Below, piece after piece: positions 61,879 to 64,000 of a stretch of DNA of 64,000 bases. The stretch is from CALOBA01 sp942491465 (GTDB taxonomy: Bacteria; Pseudomonadota; Gammaproteobacteria; Chromatiales; Chromatiaceae), in the NCBI GenBank assembly GCA_942491465.1, contig CALOBA010000059.1, forward strand, positions 38,237 to 102,236, read 5' to 3'. Position numbers and translations under genes: made by a program. Numbering within the stretch: the first letter of the stretch is position 1; every line of letters starts with the position of its first letter. Under the pieces are notes generated by a model. The model was not told where the DNA came from. It did not search any database and was given only the letters and a program-made list of their open reading frames with translations.

Positions 61879-64000
61879 ATGATGCCAGCCCCCCACACCC
61901 CGTCGTCTCCGTCGCCGCGTCCCGTGCTGACCCCCGGTTTGCGCCGTCTGCTGTGGGTGGTCCTGCTCTTGTTCGGGTTGCTGGTCATCGACTCCGCCTA
62001 TCTGGTCGCCGTGACCGTCGCCGAGGCGGTGACCGGTCGGGTGCTCCAGAACGGGGTCTATCTGGGCCTGTTTCTGCTCCATCTGGGGCTGGGGCTCCTG
62101 CTGCTGGTGCCGGCGCTGCTGTTTGGCGTGCTGCACTTCCGTCGCGCCCGGCGGCGCCCCAACCGCTACGCGGTGCGGGCCGGGATGGCGCTGTATGCGG
62201 CGTTGACTGCGCTGTTGCTGTCCGGCGTGCTGTTGACCCGATTCGGCTTGTTCGAGGTCAATGATCCCGCCCTGCGCGCGATCTTCTACGGGGTCCACGT
62301 CTTGGCGCCGTTGGCGGTGGTCTGGCTGTTCGTCCTGCATCGGCTGGCGGGTCCGGCGCTGCGCTGGCGCATCGGCGTGGGTTGGGGACTGGCCGCAGTC
62401 GCCGCCGGCGCGGTCGGGGTCGGCCTGCATGGTGCCGATCAGGGCGGGGCGCGACCCCTGAGCCGGGGGTTCTCGCCGGCGCTGGTGCAGGTGCCCGCCG
62501 CCGCTGCGGCGGCATCCATCCCGGCCGAGCACCTGATGCGCGATGAGGTCTGCGCCGAGTGTCATGCCGACATCGCCGCCCGCCATGCCGGCAGCGTGCA
62601 TCGGCTGAGTTCGTTCAATAATCCGGCCTATCGCTTCAGCATCGAGGACACCCGCAATCTGGTCGCCGCCCGCGACGGCGACGTCGCGGTCACCCGTCTG
62701 TGCGCCGTCTGTCATGACCAGGTGCCCCTGCTCAGCGGTCATTTCGATGATCCCGCCTACGACCCCGATGCCGACCCCGGCGCCGATGCCGGCATCACCT
62801 GCCTGGGCTGCCATGGGGTCAGCGCCGTCAACAGCCCCCGCGGCAACGGCGACTACCGGCTGGAGGACCCGCCGCGGTATCCGTTTGCATTCGGTGAGCA
62901 ACCCTTTTTGCACTTCGTCAACCGCCAACTGATCAAGGCCAAACCGGCGTTTCACAAGCACAGCCTGCTCAAGCCCCTGCACCGCGAACCCGCATTCTGC
63001 AGCGCCTGCCACAAGGTCCACCTGCCCGAGGCGTTGAACCACTACCGTTGGCTGCGGGGCCAGAACCACTACGGCAACCTTCCGTCTGAGCGGTGTCTCC
63101 GGCCATCGGGTGGACAGCTTCTACTACCCGGAGCGGGCCGAGACCGGCTGCAGCGGCTGCCGCTATGCCGCCGCGGCCGTCCGCTGATCCGGCGGCCCGG
63201 CGACTACCGGGGGCCGATGCGCCGGCGGTGCACGATCACCTGTTCGCCGCCGCCAACACCGCCGTGCCGGCGATGCTGGGCCGGCCGGCCGACGAGAACG
63301 CCGAGCGGGTCGCCATGCTGCAGCGCGCCGCCCGCGTGGACATCTTCGGCTTGAAGGAAGACGGGCGCATCGACGGGCGTCTGCATGACCCGCTGCGCCC
63401 CGAGCTGCCGGCCCTGCAGCCGGGTCGGCGCTATCTGCTGGAGGTGGTCGTGCGCACCCTGGGCATCGGCCATCACCTCACCCAAGGGACGCCGGACTCC
63501 AACCAGGTCTGGCTCGATCTGACCCTGCGCGATGGTGGGCGCATCATCGGCCGCTCCGGCGCGTTGGATGCGGCCGGGCGCGTCGATGCGGCCAGGCCTG
63601 GTACGGCAACGCCTATCTGCTCGATCGCCACGGCAACCGCATCGAGCGGCGCAATGCCCAGGACATCGCCGTCGCCCTCTACGACCACCAGATCCCCCCG
63701 GCGCGGCGGCCGTCGTTCACTACGCCTTCCAGGTGCCGGACGATGTGCGCAAGGACCCATCCAGATCGATGCCGCGCTGCGCTACCGCAAGTTCGACAGC
63801 CGCTTCTACCGCTATGTGCGCGAGCACCGCGGGCGCCTGGGAGCCTTCGTTCAACGACCTGCCGATCACCACCCTCGCCGAGGACCGGCTGGAGCTGCCC
63901 GTCGCCGACCGGCCCGCCGATGCGGTGGACCGCGGCCTAAGGCGACCATGGGAGCGGTGGAACGACTACGGCATCGGCCTGCTGCGCGAGGGCAAGCGCG
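61879..64000 (+). pseudogene. Membrane-anchored multihaem c-type cytochrome, frameshifted, runs off window
   Basis: From the ATG at 61879: four hydrophobic helices (residues 25-165), then a periplasmic multihaem domain with CAECH, CAVCH, CLGCH and CSACH haem sites and HLSSFNNP-type distal histidines. After about residue 400 the frame breaks. Other frames continue GVSGHRVDSFYYPERAETGC with a fifth haem motif reading CSGCR (His lost), then DHLFAAANTAVPAMLGRPAD and further segments broken by at least three more shifts to the window end, where WNDYGIGLLREGKR suggests a TPR-like region. It resembles multihaem cytochromes with C-terminal TPR repeats used in periplasmic electron transfer or nitrite/tetrathionate-type reduction. 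Whether the breaks are real is uncertain. Confidence 0.7.

Overview
The window is about 68 % GC and densely coded, and reads as chromosomal DNA of a gammaproteobacterium. The best guess is a purple-sulfur-bacterium-like member of the Chromatiales. This rests on the combination of NifJ pyruvate:ferredoxin oxidoreductase, a DabA/DabB inorganic-carbon transporter, a complete gammaproteobacterial bioBFHCD operon, TatABC and a multihaem cytochrome. No rRNA, tRNA or CRISPR array was found, so the taxonomy is inference.

Layout. 1-4.0 kb: a dihydroorotate-dehydrogenase-like gene (cut by the window edge) behind nifJ. 4.7-8.4 kb: an outer-membrane barrel protein, a decayed Phd-type antitoxin, and an unknown gene that loses frame and runs into a strange poly-G stretch. 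8.4-12.7 kb: dabB-dabA. 12.9-15.1 kb: rimI, a hemerythrin, comF and hexanucleotide arrays. 15.1-20.0 kb: the biotin operon bioB-bioF-(57-aa ORF)-bioH-bioC-bioD, with start/stop overlaps from bioF onward. 20.2-28.6 kb: a lower-GC membrane protein, an M1-like metallopeptidase, a ChaN-PDZ protein, trhP/yegQ, an amidase-fold protein lacking catalytic residues, and an XRE regulator. 28.8-31.7 kb: a LysR regulator and tatABC; TatC has a long tail ending in a FimV-like motif. 32.0-33.1 kb: a barrel/LRR gene split by a frameshift.

33.2-52.4 kb is a full type 2 BREX (Pgl) phage-defence locus on the minus strand: pglW, pglX, a Uma2-family nuclease, pglY, pglZ, brxD, brxHI. The methyltransferase gene pglX is broken by a frameshift and an in-frame stop, both next to short palindromes. 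A related palindrome family marks two other gene junctions in the locus. A 130-bp structured inverted repeat separates pglW from pglX. The block, with an MltB-type transglycosylase and an aroE-like gene, lies between hisE and tatABC. Those genes are usually neighbours in gammaproteobacteria such as Pseudomonas, so the defence block looks like an insertion.

55.7-64 kb: a CHASE/PAS/GAF histidine kinase, a double-receiver response regulator with a degenerate GGDEF-like end, a small CWC-type cysteine-rich protein, and a multihaem cytochrome that runs off the window.

The number of single-base frame breaks (about 7800, 32535, 45945, 58690, 61300 and several after 63080) suggests that some are sequencing errors. 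Claims of gene loss should be read with that in mind.
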